In this document: one piece after another, positions 1 to 12,966 of the stretch
Layout: every line of letters begins with the position of its first letter
How positions within the stretch are numbered: position 1 is the stretch's first letter
Source of the DNA: Incurvaria masculella
Lineage: Eukaryota > Arthropoda > Insecta > Lepidoptera > Incurvariidae
NCBI GenBank assembly: GCA_946894095.1
Contig: OX335641.1
Location: forward strand, 18,060,501 to 18,124,500
Length of the DNA: 64,000 nt
Reading direction: 5' to 3'
The notes under the pieces: generated by a model
Databases searched by the model: none
Seen by the model: only the letters and a program-made list of their open reading frames with translations
Told to the model about the DNA's origin: nothing
Made by a program: the position numbers and the translations under genes

Positions 1-963
1 AGTGATACCATTAAGAAATAATATTGTTTTTGTGGCCTGTGTGCACAATCAAACTTTGTGAATATTATCCAATAATTAACTTTAAATTTATGACTTTGTA
101 TTCATAGGGCGGCAGTTTTCCACCAGATAATATTATTCGCCTATTTGTTTTACCTATAGACAGAAGTAGACGACAATGTCTGACCATAGACGTTAAATAA
201 CAACATGCTTTTTTAAAGGAATCATTAACCGACTTCAAAAACGGGGGAGGTTCTCAAATCGTCTGTATGTTTTTTTTTTGTATGTATGTTACTCGATGTC
301 TCAGCAAATCGTCAACCGATTTTAATCATTATTTTTCTTATCAGTAGGGTATATGTCAGGGGTGGTCATTTTGTAAATGTTGTGAAAGAATATTACTCCT
401 ATTAGTGATAGAAGTCCGTTAAATGATTTAAAACGGGTTTTCTTTTTCATAAAGACGGATTCAACAAAAATTTTTTTTTCCCTCGAACTATGTAGGAATG
501 TGTAGTCATGTATTTTTATACCGCTACGTTGAAGTAGAACTCGTCTCTATTTGCGGTGTAACGATATAAAAAACACGCAACGTACGTAAAAGTTACTGTG
601 TTGCTAACTAATTTTATTTTTATTTTCAAGATTCTAATATATATATATACATATAAATAAATACTTTTACAATTTTATATTATTATGCTATGTAGTATGA
701 AAGTAAGTACATAATATGGTTCCTACCTAATAGTGAATTACAAAAAAGTGCTTATTATACATTATATCTAGGGTTTTTTTAAGAAAAACAGGTATAGGTT
801 GCCGTGCTGACAGACCAAATGCGCTCAGTAAAGCCAAATCCACTCTCACCTTGCGAGGCACTATTCCAGTGGATTTGGGGACCTATCGAGTTTGCTCACG
901 TTTGAAGACTCCCAAGCTGAAAGTTCGATGAAAAGCACCCGGCGGTAGACAGATCAATATACT

Positions 964-981
964 GGGGGGGGGGGGGGGGGG
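964..981. repeat. Poly-G run of 18
   Basis: Eighteen consecutive G bases. Runs this long are hard to sequence, so the true length is uncertain. Confidence 0.9.
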
Positions 982-1136
982 ATAAACTAATTATGAGAGG
1001 ATAATGTACCAAGATTTCTCAATAACACTGAATGTATTCGTCGGCAGAATAATTATGTGGGCTACTTAACTTAATTCCGCGGTTTTGTTAATTTTTTTAC
1101 TAAAATTATAAGTAAAATAACGTTGGTAGTAGTATA

Positions 1137-1263
1137 CAGGCAACGACCACTTCAGAAATTTGGGACGTGATAAATGTGATTGAAATAAACAAATAAGTTT
1201 AAATCAGCATTAATCATAAGGATTATGGTCCCGAAATTTCTGTGTGGCCGTTGCAGCTGCCTG
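1137..1263. repeat. Palindromic MITE-like element
   Basis: The ends are inverted copies: 'caggcaacgaccac' with 'cagaaatttgggac' at the left, and 'gtcccgaaatttctg' with 'tggccgttgcagctgcctg' at the right. About 30 bp pair around a central spacer of about 65 bp. No transposase is present. This is the form of a non-autonomous DNA element or a foldback repeat; the superfamily is not known. Confidence 0.7.
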
Positions 1264-1324
1264 CATAGTTAGAAGTAAATTTTTACAAGTCGTAAGATGT
1301 GACTGGGGATTTGACGTTCGTAGT

Positions 1325-1565
1325 TAAGATTCCACGTAAAACAGTAGGTAATCTTCTTTACTTGCATGTGGTAGGGTTAATCTCGCCCGGGTTGGTATTA
1401 TCGTATTGAATGAACGACGGCCGAAGCGGCAATGAAATTTGTCTGCGTTTTCCATCATACAATATAAGGAAGATCCTGGCATAGCACCTAGTGGTCAATA
1501 TTATGGGCTAAGGGTTGTGCTAATATCATTACTGTAGATCTGGTATTAGCTATCTCTGTCCACTT
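1325..1565 (+). repeat. SINE body fragment
   Basis: Shares the body of the full SINE at 4861-5243, in the same order: a 'ttccacgtaaaac' segment, 'ggtagggttaatctcgcccg', 'cgaagcggcaatgaaa', 'gttttccat', and a terminal 'ggtattagc' segment. The tRNA-like head is missing, so this is a truncated or diverged copy. Confidence 0.6.
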
Positions 1566-2902
1566 ATATTTAAAGCTCAAAAAGGTGGACGTTAAATATT
1601 ATTTAACTACTGACAAAATACTTTACATTAAAATATACGAACAATCGAATATATTAATAAGACTGACCCTACTAAGTATCTTGAAATGTATTAGTACCTG
1701 AACGAACATAAATAAAATCTGGTACCTAGTTTATATACTTTATTCTTCGTTGTAACATTTGTATGGGTGCAAAACTATTTTTATTGTAATACTTGATAGA
1801 ATTTGTTATTAAAACAACTCTAAAAATTTCAATACCTTTTTTTGGTTATTAGGTTATAAATTTATAAAATTAATAACCAAACAAAGCTTCTTTCCTACGC
1901 TATCCGAGACGCCTTGAAAGATATTTTAAGCAAAAAATCTTGCATAGTCCAAAATATAGGTGTTGCGATGTGATTGGTGATTGTGAGATCGCAAACACAT
2001 ACTTTCGTGTTTAGAGTGGCGTGGTACGTACGTTCGTACCGCGTGGCGTGTACGTTGAACCAACCTAAGACAACTGATGAACTCAAAGAAGAAATCGCTC
2101 GTCAAATTCGTCAAATCCAGCAGCCCTTATTGCAAATCGTGCTGCAAAATTTCGTCTAGAGAGTGCATACCTGCAAACAGAGATTACTTACTTAATCTGT
2201 GCAACAGAGTAAAGGTGGCCATTTGACTGATATTTTCTTTCATGTGCATTGTATTTTATATTTCATGTGTAAATGTGCTCACTACCTCCATACATGTTTT
2301 GAAAAAAATAAAAAACTAATTAATTAAAAAATAAAGTTTTTAAAATTCAAGTTCTTACTAATACATACATTATATGCAACGTCGTTCGTCAAACCATCGG
2401 AGCTAAAAAAATGCTGAAACTCAATAATGTAAATCTATGTTGTTCATATTCTGTATATCAGTTTTAATAACATAACAAAAATAGTGAATACAATTGCATG
2501 TCAATCATGTTGTTTTTTTTTTCATGTTGTGTTACGAGGTTGGAGCAGGAACTATTCATTGCTGCGACAACGATTACCCGGATAGTTCTAGCCCTATGTT
2601 CCGAATTGCATATAGTATATACAGTTATCATTATCACTGCGATACACAAATAAAAACTACTTTTCAATGGTCAGAGCCTTTTTAACCACTTATTCTTTCA
2701 TCAAAAGGAGTCCAGTATGCCTTGCAACTACATATAAATATGGTAACATGTAAGCATGGTAACCATGATATGGTGTATGTTTGGGTCAAAATTTGCTCAG
2801 TGACAAGCCCACGGAGGATAGAGGTAGAGGACAAGCCATTGCGAACTAACGAATGAGTTTACGCACTTACTGCTGATCGGATTATTTTCGAGTAATATTC
2901 CG

Positions 2903-3463
2903 GGAGGTCACGACATTTTTGGTCACGATAAGGTAAATGGCTGAATCTGGGTTCACATGTTAGAGATCAACCCTCTGATGCTAAATATGTCGGTCTGCCC
3001 GTGCCAAGTGGTTGCGTTTTCTAGATTCGCTATATAAAATAGATGCTGTTATGTACCTGCTGATGAATATACTGATTATCTGGAAACATTGATACCTATT
3101 ATTTATACAACAATAACCAACCGTCTGGTTATTGTTGTTTAATTAATTAAATACTTAAATATACCTAAAGTTATATCTGTAACCTAAATCGCCTATAACT
3201 ACTAAATTCAACCAAAGATTTATTCAGTTTTTGTATTGCTAGGCAAGTATGTATTTATACTTTCATGCTTCTTCATTTGCATCCATTTACCTAATCATAT
3301 GTATTTTTTGTCACCATAACTACTTTTTCAGGCGCCTTATCTAAGTAACGCAACCACTTGGAACAGGCAGACTGACACATTTTGCTTTAGTGGGTTGGAC
3401 TTTATCCCGTGAACCCAGTTTCAGCCATTTACGTTATCGTTACCATTTTTGTCGCGACCTCCT
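2903..3463. mobile_element. DNA-transposon-like element with ~115-bp inverted ends
   Basis: The segment 2903-3018 matches the reverse complement of 3347-3463 over about 115 bp with moderate divergence. It opens with 'ggaggtcacgac' and closes with 'gtcgcgacctcc'. The 330 bp between the arms have no coding capacity. The long terminal inverted repeats suggest a non-autonomous DNA transposon. I could not define a target duplication. Confidence 0.65.
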
Positions 3464-4860
3464 AGTCTATAAGAAGACTGTCATATTATAGGCAAAAAGG
3501 TGAGGGCGAAAATGGCTTTTCAGCTCACGTTATAGTTTGATATCAATTTGGTTGTTAATAGTACAACTTATGAACCTTTTTTCTCACCAATGATTAGAGG
3601 TATCATTTACCACTTGACCAAAGAAACGCCTTCCTCTCATGGAGGTGAGGAAATTACTTCTTTGAAGAGGTGTAGAAATTATTTCTTAACCTCCATACTT
3701 CCTCTAGTTACCTTTTCAAAACTCGGAAAAATCCTCATTTCCTTTTAAATGTTCGTGGGGGTTTCTTTTACTGACCCGTAGTAGATATCCGATCCGATAT
3801 CCGTAATTCCGTAACACACGTACGCTACGCTGGGTTTTGAAACGAAAAACTTTATGCTATAGTGGATATAGGTATAGCTGTCAGCTGATATATATATACT
3901 CAGGCGAATTTTGAGATAAATTCCTTCCCTCCATCGTGTGTCGGGCATGGAGGTGTCGGGCTTGTCACTTAAATATTAGCGGAGCACTGTTCGTTTTGTT
4001 ATTTATAAAAAGATTACCACGAAGGGCCATTCGCGACAGTTCAGCACCGTGAAATTAAGAGAAAATGCGAGAATGTGAGAAGAAGCGAAATGACCCTAGG
4101 TGCACGAAATCGGGACTTTGTATGGAGTTGAGGTGCGGGATGTAATACATTTTGTGTGTGTGTGTGTGTATTTGCCTTTGCACCCGTCACCCCATAAAAC
4201 TCCGACAAGTTGCTCACCTAATCCAACAAAAACTCGACACAGCCTACCTTTACTCCGATAATGAAGATTCAAGAGTAGTTTCAATGGCAACCGGTTTACA
4301 AGCAGCTTCATAGATTAAGGTCAATGCTATACGGTAGATTCTATTCGTTCTTGCATAACATTCGCAATGCATTATGAGGAATTACAATCGTTTTAAGGCT
4401 GTCGTGAAGTCACAGGAATTCTAAGATTTGAACATTTTAATAAGTGCATTATTTGTCCATTGGCGAAGGCACAATTTTGCACGGGAACTGCCATTAAACT
4501 AGCGAAATCGTCTTCCGGGCCCTAACATTTCCCTACTTACTACTCATTCACTTGAAAATGTTCATTTTATGTCCGTATTTTCTTATTTTATTTTGTAAAT
4601 ATCTGTATTTTCATAAAAACAATGAAAATGAACGTAAAAATAGATAATTTTTCTTCAATATTTATTAGCCAATATTTTCTAATCTAAAAGGCATATTAAA
4701 AAAAATATAAAATATAGGCACGTAGATTTTGACAAAATATTTTAGAATCAAAAATTTCAAAGACCTTGTTAAGAGAATGTAAACAGTTATCGCAGTAGTA
4801 TGAAGAATTGATAGGGTAACGACGGTCTTAATGAAATATTATTTATGCACGAATTTTAGA

Positions 4861-5243
4861 GCGGCTCGTAGCGTAGTAGCGCGGGGACTGGCCTAGCGTT
4901 CCAGAGGGTTGGGTTCAATTCCTCGCCCCGACATGCACCACTTTCTCTTTCTGATTTCGATAAGTGCATTTCGTCACGAATGCTAGCTGCTCCATGGTTC
5001 GGAATCCATGTACAATTGTAGGTCCCCTTCCCCTAATGGGTTAAGCCCGCCCGGCTTGGTACCATCGGATTGGATGAAATTATGGTCGAAGCGGCAATAA
5101 AAATTGTGTTTTCCATACAGTTCAAAGCTCATAAAGGGAAGGTGGCATGGCACCTAATTCCTTCGGAAATGTGGTGTTTTGGGCTAATATCATAACAGTA
5201 GTTGTGTGGTATTAGCCATCCATGTCAGATTGCATAAAAAAAA
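4861..5243 (+). repeat. tRNA-derived SINE, near full length
   Basis: The head carries a clear RNA polymerase III B-box-like 'gggttcaattcc' at 4911-4922, preceded by a tRNA-like 5' half with 'ggctcgtagcgtagtagc' from 4863. The body contains 'gtgcatttcgtcacgaatg', 'cgaagcggcaataaaa' and 'ttagccatccatgtcagatt', and ends in an A-rich tail. Related copies or pieces occur at about 1325, 5830, 6391, 9779, 16020, 21216, 27263/30294, 47660, 53645 and 57065. This identifies a multi-copy family within the window itself. RNA polymerase III transcription is inferred. Confidence 0.75.
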
Positions 5244-5829
5244 TCTTGTTACGCTCACTAGTGTTGAATGGGTGACGATTATCTCGTACTCATTATGCAA
5301 TACTCGGACTGTATCTCGGAAAAACGTTAAAAAAATACAACTGCCCAAAACAACAATATGTAAAATGCTAAACAATGTTTTGCTCAGTTCTAATAAGGAT
5401 TCCGTTTCTCGACTTGTTATAGTTATTTAATTATTCATGGTTGCTGTTCATTTAAGTTTGTTAACTCTGTTCTACAAAAAAAAACCGTTTGGCGGTAGCA
5501 ATAAGAAGAATGTGAAACACAAATCTGGACGTTTGTGGAACGACGGCAAATATGGATATATTAATGTTTAAGAAAATAAGTGACTATCAGTAATTTAAAT
5601 AAATGTAATTATATGTTTTTACTCTTACCCACGGAGTTAGTAAGTATTCTGAGGGCCTTTTTCACCCACTGCTGATTACCTTAATCGACACAAATTAAGG
5701 GCCTTTCTTAGCAGTTTGCAATCAATACCAGTACAAGATAATCACCTTTATTAATATAGGCCCTTTAAGTGTCTGTTAAAATAAATCAGCACTTGGTGAA
5801 AACCAGGCTTACTCTTACATATTCAATCA

Positions 5830-6025
5830 GAGCCTCTCAGGCATTATACCAGGAACTTCATTATATGGCACGTTTACATTGAACTGTATGGATAACACGA
5901 CTATTTTTAATTCCGCTTTGACCATGTTTCGTGTAATTAGTTCGTACGTAACAACCCGGGTGGGATTAACCCCACCACTTATGTAGTAAGTAACCATCAG
6001 TTTTACGTTAAATCCAAACAACGGC
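5830..6025 (-). repeat. SINE body fragment
   Basis: Reverse-complement match to the SINE body, including 'cattgaactgtatgga', the 'ttccgctttgaccat' segment and 'caacccgggtgggattaac'. Head and tail are missing. Confidence 0.55.
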
Positions 6026-6390
6026 CAGCTATAACGGTTGATCTGTCACCCACCTAGTATCCGTCCACTTTTAGGGTTGCTTACCCTCCAGTAAAAATGT
6101 AGTTGGAATTCATGTCCTGAACTACCGACTCTATTAAATACTATAAATACATATTAAGTACTATTCATATTAAATACATCAGTCGCTGTTCGTGGCTGCA
6201 TGACGAAGAACAAGTTCATTGGCATTTATTGCCACTGCGCGAAGCTTTTTGAAGTATACGTGACATTTCACAAGTGTTGAAGCCGGTTGCAAGCGACTTG
6301 CCGTTATGCATTTGGCAGCAATTCCTCCGCAGAACCGTATTCTGAGGCAGAAGACAGAGAAGGGACACATGAAAGGGATGGATTTCCAAC

Positions 6391-6500
6391 AGCTCGTAGC
6401 TCAGGCTCAGGGCGCGGGGCCTTGCTTTTTTAGTTGGATCCCCACCGTTCGTGCACCGCTTCTCTTTCTGAGTTCGATAAGGGCATTTTGGCAAACATGT
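6391..6500 (+). repeat. SINE head fragment
   Basis: Resembles the head of the SINE at 4861: 'agctcgtagctcagg', then 'ggcgcggggccttgc', 'gtgcaccgcttctctttctg' and 'agttcgataagggcatttt'. The body is missing. Confidence 0.5.
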
Positions 6501-8851
6501 GAGTCCGAGTTAGTTATAAATCCTTGGACCGCAAGAAAAATCTAAAAAAAGCATGCTGTTGTCCCCTTCTGGGATACATAACAAAATACTGGGATTCGAG
6601 TTAACGATGAATGGTGCTAGGGATGAACAATAATTTGATAAGAGTTCCTGTTATCGTGTCACGGAGATCGCCGATCTATGTGTTTTTCTCGAAAAGGCAA
6701 GCTCAAGATAATAATTTAGGATTAGAGAGTTTGTACGTCGTCGCAAAGCAAAGTATCTGTTATTCTCGACAGCATGTTTAAGCAGTTTAGGCTTGTATAA
6801 GACATCAATATATCCTTGCTTCACGGACTTTTCTATATACATATTAAATGTATTGTATATATATAAAATGTTGTTTACATTTATGCAATTACCTCGCCAA
6901 ACATGGTAAATTTGAAGAGAGAACGACCGACATATGTTATCTATGTAGATGCCTACTAAAGATTGATTATCTAGCCAATATGCAATTCGACAAAATTAAC
7001 AATGCGATGCCGACAACACCGAAAAACATACAAAAATGTAACAATTCGATCGAATGACTAAACGTATAAAGAGACATAGAAACAAAGTAAAATGTTTCCA
7101 TAAAAACATGGGAACACTTAAATAGGTATATGAATGTAAGTCGCGACAGAAGTGTTATTTGATTTCAAAACCAAACAATTTTTTTTTCATATTAACCAAA
7201 ATGGAATTCTCTGTTTAACCTTAAATTAAGTTAGTATGATTATTTCGAAACTATCAAAAACAGACAAAACAGAGGAAATTATTTGTATGAAAGTATTAAC
7301 CAAATTTTCTTCGAATTTGGGTGGTGATGAAATGCCCGCTCTACAATATATGTTTTAGATTTCCTATGGTCACGTCTACGTGCCTGGGAACAAGTTTACG
7401 AACGTCTCGAGCACGTTCACGAGTCAGAGGGTTCCGCATATTACTTGATTTTAAAAACACTCGGAATCTTTATAAAATATCGTCCATTATATCTAATAAC
7501 AGCACATATCTCTTTGGTAATAATGCCCAAATCTTACTTTTAGGAATAATCATTACATATTAACTCCATGAAACATAAATTAAACTCGTTTCTTAATTTT
7601 TTCCAAGGCTAACATCATAGGCGAATATTGAAAAAACATACGAATTTAAAATCAAATTACTTATTTTAATGAACCCATCAAACTTGACTCAGCACTGTTA
7701 ACCTTCAAGACGTGTGGAATTATGATAGATCGGAAATGTTCGCATTCGCATTTTTTTCTTTTTAAATCCTACTGTGGCACTGAATTTGGTTCCGAACTTA
7801 TATTTACATGTTGGTTAGTTACAGCATCATGATGAGTCTGTGTGATTTGTATTTTTTTTATATTTTCTTATTTTCCGAATGACCGACATATCTTCGATTA
7901 CTACATACTTCAATTAAACTTCATGTTAATATTTTTTCATACTTCTGGATACAAGCGGATACTTACGGCAATATTTAAAATGTTTGTAAATATTTAGCAC
8001 GTTTTTCTTGAATTTAATCTCGAAAATAATAACGACAATCCTTTCGAACGATTAGGTTAGGTTAGGTTAGGTAGATGACGTAATCAAATGGAAAAAAATA
8101 TGATTTCAGACATGTGGGACGACGAATTTGCGCCTATATCCTAATACTGGCCTTGGTCGAGTTGTGATTGCATTAAAAACTGGGTGGGTTTGTAACTTGG
8201 TCATTAAGAGGAAAAATTAGTTCGGTAAACGTCCACTATTATGGTGAAATAAATATTTGTATCATATTCGTACCGATATCTGATAACGTATCCTTGAGAA
8301 CTCATTTTAGTTTTCATATAATGCCTAGTAATATTTGTTGAAATTTGTTTTCCGTGGCGACATATTTTTTCTTTTCAATGAACAATCATGAACAATTGAA
8401 ATGTGTCACATTAGGAAGGGTATTAAAGATTACGATTTTTTAATGTTTAAATTAATTGCATGCAAAATTTTTCTGCATGCATTTTAAACAATAAAAAAAT
8501 AATTTATGAGGACGACAATTCTACACAACCTGCTTGATTAAGTTGAGGTAAAAAATATCTCAAAATAAACGACTAAACTTAAAAAAATAAAACAAGAATT
8601 CATTTCGTGCGGGGATCCGCTCAGTCTCGGCGGCAACGCGTTGGCTGCTGCAACACTTTACCTTTTTTACCATACTGAAATACGTACTTGAATGTATTTA
8701 AAAATATTAATGAAATAACCTCTCGATATAAATAAAAACAATAAGTACCAATGTGCACAGGTACGCTTGAAAATCTATGGATTTCGGGCGGTCCACTGTT
8801 TTATTCGTCATAATTACAAGAAGGCTTTGATTAAGAAAATATATTAACACT

Positions 8852-9001
8852 TCAATTTCTCCATACATTTCAAAACGGCAGTCGATCGGTTTGCCGTAAC
8901 GCCAATTTAGGTGAGGTGAGGTGGGCAGTCTGAGTTCTCACCTAAATTGGCGTTTACGGCAAACCGATCGACTAGTGTTTTCAAATGTATGGAGAAATTG
9001 A
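8852..9001. repeat. Hairpin-forming MITE, ~64-bp arms
   Basis: The arms 8852-8915 and 8937-9001 are nearly perfect inverted copies, from 'tcaatttctccatacattt' inward to 'ccaatttaggtgag', around a loop of about 21 bp. Part of the arm recurs near 9230-9258 ('cgccaatttaggtgagaact'), so the sequence is repeated. A transcript would fold into a long hairpin. No coding capacity. Confidence 0.75.
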
Positions 9002-9778
9002 AGAGCGCGTGCAATGGGCGTTAAGCGAACTAACATTTGCGAGTCCGAGTTTGATTTGACAGCTTACTTAACGTTGCCGTAAATACGTCGACGTTGCGGT
9101 TTACGTCCATTCCGCGTTTTCATACAAATCGGAAGTCCGAGTTTGACTTGGACAGCTTGAAGAAGTAAAACCACAGAATATCTAGTAAAAACTTGTATGG
9201 AGTTTGACGTTTTTACGGAACTTCGAAGTTACGTAAACGCCAATTTAGGTGAGAACTGAGACTACCGGCGCTGCTCATCCCATTGGTGGAAGAATTTCGT
9301 CTTATTTCTCTATGTTTTAGGAATACGTATAGAATGAGAAGCGAATACCTAACTGAGTTCTGTCTATAGCCCACACTGTAGTAGTGGTTTTCTTCAAGAT
9401 GATTTCCTTCACCGTAACCATTCGGGTTATACTATGTATCTACTTAATAATAATCCATATTATGTTAGTTTACATCCTTGCCGCAGATGTGATTGGAAAA
9501 ACAGAATTGAGGACTAAGTAAAAATTATTCGCTGTTTACCAATCGTCTACCTGCTAACAGCATATTTCCACAATAACAAAAATAACAACAACAAGTTGAG
9601 CAACCCGAAGGCAACGTCGAAGCCTCATTTGCCTTCAAACGAATGCTACTAGCTATGCCTCGTGAACGCATCAACGTGAAACGTGACATTGGTAGGTATT
9701 GGCAAGTTCCAAGCTTAACTTAGTGTTGAAACACGATAATGATTAGGTATAATATCCGCTTTATTTGGCTCTTGAGCT

Positions 9779-10133
9779 TTTTTTTATGCAACCCGACATG
9801 GATGGCCAATACCTCACAAATACCGTTATATATTAGCCCAATACACCATATTCCCGAAGGAATTAGGTGCCATGCCAGGACCTTTCCTGAACTGAATGGA
9901 AAACCCGGACAATTTTTCATTGCCGCTTCGCTCCCGGGCGGGCTTAACCCTACCACCTAGTAGGGGAAGGGGACCTTAGTTTTACATGGGTTCCAAACCA
10001 TGGGACAGCTCGCATTCGTAACGAAATGCACTTATCCAACTCAGAAAAAAAAAATGGTGCATGTCCGGAAGAGGATTTGAACCCAGTCCTCTCGCATGAA
10101 AGGCAAGCCCTCTAGCCCCTAAACCACGAGCTG
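9779..10133 (-). repeat. SINE copy, minus strand
   Basis: Reverse-complement copy of the 4861 SINE. It begins with the T-run tail, passes through 'ggatggccaatacc', 'attgccgcttcg' and 'gaaatgcacttatc', and ends at the tRNA-like head with a B-box complement ('gatttgaaccca') near 10075. It appears nearly complete. Confidence 0.7.
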
Positions 10134-10243
10134 TATATGGACAATAAAAATACAAATTCGTTTATTACATCATATGCATATACATGTTCAATTAATATTA
10201 AACATATGTATATGTGGTACATGTTTGTAGACAAACATTTTCC

Positions 10244-10386
10244 AGAAGCATAAGTCCACTAATAGATAACTTCACTTTCGAGCGTTAGCGTTATGAGATA
10301 ACCCCGGAATCACACAAAATTGTACCAAATTTCTCATAACGCTAACGCTTGAAAATAGAGTTATCTATTAGCGGGCTCAGGCTTCT
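10244..10386. repeat. MITE with ~55-bp inverted ends
   Basis: The left end 'agaagcataagtccactaat' matches the reverse complement of the right end ('attagcgggctcaggcttct'). Pairing continues through 'agataact' and 'cgttagcgttatgaga'. A spacer of about 35 bp lies in the middle. No coding content. Confidence 0.7.
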
Positions 10387-10941
10387 GTTAGGGATGGGAA
10401 ACTTTAGAAATATGAAGAACTCGTTATAAAAAATAAATGATGACACGAATCACATTTGTTAAGTGGCTTCAGTGAAATGTATGGGGACCACATGCATCGC
10501 GGTGTATGCCGGTTGTGACTAGAGGATACTGGAAAGCCCTTAAGGCAGAAACGTAGTATATAAGATAGTACTGTAACAAACTATGTTGCATAAACATGCA
10601 GAGTGCATTCACAAGTTCTTTGATAAATGATCAAGGGAGTTTAGTTTAGGTCTATTCCTAGTGGTTGGTGATTTTTGGAAAATACATAGTTCTGTAATAA
10701 TTCGATCTAAAGAACGGGAATATTTTAGAATATTCTGAAACAAGTCATATTTTACAAACATACTTACTTCGGATAATCGGTGTGTTCTGTGATCGGTGAC
10801 CACTGTTACGCCCATCAAGGAAAAAAGGACGCCTATACATTCCAATATTGTGACTGTTACTTCGTCAAAAGCTTCTTACATCTTCAAGACTGCTGCTTCC
10901 AAGAGGGTTGCTATAGTAAAATCGCCGGTTGAACAGTTTTT

Positions 10942-11165
10942 TTTTTGCAGCTTTACGTTGCATTTCTTACCATGCTAATTGTCAAACCATGTGTTATTTG
11001 GCTAAATGAACTGAAAATCAATCATAACAGTTTAAAAGAAACTGTTTCGTTTCAGAATTATACTTTATCGGCCACTGTCGAAATCCAAATGAAAATATTT
11101 AGTCTTTGTGCAGTAGTCCCCATTTCTCTAATTTACCATGCAACAATACCTTTATTAAGCACAAA
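10942..11165 (+). repeat. Diverged relative of the 47271 MITE
   Basis: Shares order and wording with one half of the element at 47271-47513: 'gcatttcttaccatgctaat', 'gtcaaacca', 'gtgttatttggctaa', 'tgaactgaaa'. The far end carries 'atttaccatgcaac'. This is an older copy with weak inverted ends. Confidence 0.45.
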
Positions 11166-11178
11166 TAAATAGATATTT

Positions 11179-11303
11179 AGTCGTATTCAGAGTGCACTAT
11201 AAAAATTATTACGCGGACTAGCACCGGACTAACCATACAAAATTCAATTAAGTCCGGCGATAACCCGTGTATTAAAGTTAATCCGACCGCTCTGAATACT
11301 ACT
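11179..11303. repeat. MITE, 125 bp
   Basis: The ends are inverted: 'agtcgtattcagagt' at the left and 'ctctgaatactact' at the right. The interior contains 'gcaccggactaacc'. The same end and interior motifs recur in the nested element at 28418-29021, which makes this a family with at least two members here. Confidence 0.6.
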
Positions 11304-12295
11304 GTATGAGTTTACGGATATGGCAGGAAGGTAAAGGCAAACCTTCAATAGCTAAAAATAGATTTATTTTCTACAAATTGAATGACTGTAATTTATTTTC
11401 CATTGGCAGCATTATTAGCTGGGTAATTACTAATTGACCAAAACATTTCAACATTTGTTTTGCCTCGAATGTTCTCAACAATACGATAACGACGTACGGA
11501 TTTCGTAATATTAGTTCCGTTGTCCAATTTCTTAATGACGCTATAAGAAGTATTTATCTGATAGCAACTTTATCTTCGACAAAAACCTATGTTTTGGTGA
11601 TAGTACTTTTAAATTACATTAAAATTTAAAATTTTAAAGTTTTATTAAAATTTTAAAACAAATATTAACAAAGTGATGTGATAAATTAATTATAGTGTTG
11701 AATCGTGAAGTTTGGTTACATACAGTAACCGGACGAATTGGATTTTTGATAGGATTTTTTTCCAAAATATAAAATAATAATATCTGCCTGTAACTGATTT
11801 GTATGTATTTTAATGGATGCGACATCACCGTTTCCTCATTAATTTTGAGGTTATACGAAACTTCGACCGTTGGATGTAGTCCACAGCGCTATTCCCGCTG
11901 AGCTATTCAAACCAATCGACACGTCCAAATTTGAATGGACACAATGCTTTCTGTCAATCCAAAAACATGCATTGTCTGTAAATGTTAGATGGGTGACTTC
12001 AATGAATTCACATTTTAAAGACCACGTTTTAGTAATAAATGTAAAAAAAACAGAAAGCAGTTAGAAATGAACTGGCATTTCATTCATTTTTAAACTAAAT
12101 ATCAGTTTTATTCGCGCTCTTGGATTTTAATAATATCTAAATTATGATAGGTTATCATATAATCATCCGTTCGAATTAGTTCTAACTGCTACGAACTTTA
12201 TCTTAATACGGTAGATTTTGTTGACAAGCCTTGAAGTTAACCAAAAAGACGAGTCGTTGATTGGTGCGTGATTAAAATGTCCACCTGACACGAAC

Positions 12296-12445
12296 TGAGC
12301 CATTCAGCTGGTAGTGACGGTGGCCCCAGCACCAGTACCAGTTGCACTCGGACAACTGGGTCGAGCGCACGCGGACCTGCGCCGCCGCCGCCGCCTACCG
12401 CATGCGCCTGCGCAACGTTACATCGCGCAGCAGCCGGCGAAAGTT
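12296..12445 (+). promoter_or_regulatory. GC-rich patch, possible promoter or 5'UTR of the ABCG gene
   Basis: A sharp GC-rich and CpG-rich island (for example the 'gccgccgccgccgcc' stretch near 12379) sits 300-450 bp before the ABCG start codon, in otherwise AT-rich DNA. Position and composition suit a promoter or first non-coding exon. No TATA box or clear initiator decides the transcription start, so this is inference. Confidence 0.35.
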
Positions 12446-12746
12446 TACCAATGTGCACCGTGACGTGATAACCACCGTACCGTTAAACTCGAAATAATCG
12501 TAAAAAGTAAAAGTTGAAAAAAAGTACCTTTGATAATGTGACTGATCATACTTATAAAAGTAAGAGGTAAGAATTTATAGTACAGTGGACACACCGTTAG
12601 AAGTAGCAATGGCATTTTAGGGGCGATTTTATTTTTTACCTTTATATCAAGCGACCCAAGTGTAAGCACAAATTGAGGTTATCTGTTAAGGAAATTTGGT
12701 GTAGACTTCGTTGTTTCCATCCCTTGGAAAAGACTACGGGTTCGCG

Positions 12747-12966
12747 ATGGCGAAAGTACCATTGGTGAAACGGGCCATGGTAAAGGCTGCCCTGGCGGCG
12801 GGAGGACCGAACCCCTTGGTCCTGGAGGATGTTATGGAGAGCGCTTGGACCCCAGCTGCACTGGAACGAGCCGGGTCGACTCTCAAAGCCCTCAACAGAA
12901 TGGCAAAGCGGCCACCAGTGAACCTGACATTCGAAGATGTCACATATACTGTGCATACTCCAAAGG
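12747..12966 (+). CDS. ABCG exon 1
   Basis: Encodes residues 1-73 plus one base of codon 74. This is a cytosolic N-terminal leader ending in '[14 protein letters not shown]', the usual strand before Walker A in ABCG1-type proteins. The donor is 'gtgagc' at 12967. Confidence 0.88.

Larger units (their letters stand above)
1..12295. other. Intergenic region upstream of the ABCG gene
   Basis: No protein-coding gene can be supported here. Open frames are all short (under about 95 codons), overlap on both strands and match no family I recognise. What the stretch does hold is repeats, listed separately: palindromic MITEs, SINE copies or fragments, a TTAGG run and a poly-G run. The remaining sequence, roughly 1-960, 1566-2900, 3464-4860, 6500-8850 and 11304-12295, is AT-rich and featureless to me. 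Positions near 230-320 resemble the start of the interspersed element at 51056-51507 (shared motif 'ccgacttcaaa'). Confidence 0.6.

Noticed and set aside
7321..7460. Minus-strand segment reading 'LTRERARDVRKLVPRHVDV'
   Set aside because: Protein-like at first sight, but only about 27 codons from its ATG, with no family match I can name and no splice context.
8052..8071. (TTAGG)4, the insect telomere repeat
   Set aside because: Only four units; similar short runs occur at about 15197 and 27140. They are common by chance or as relics, and there is no sign of a telomere or fusion point.
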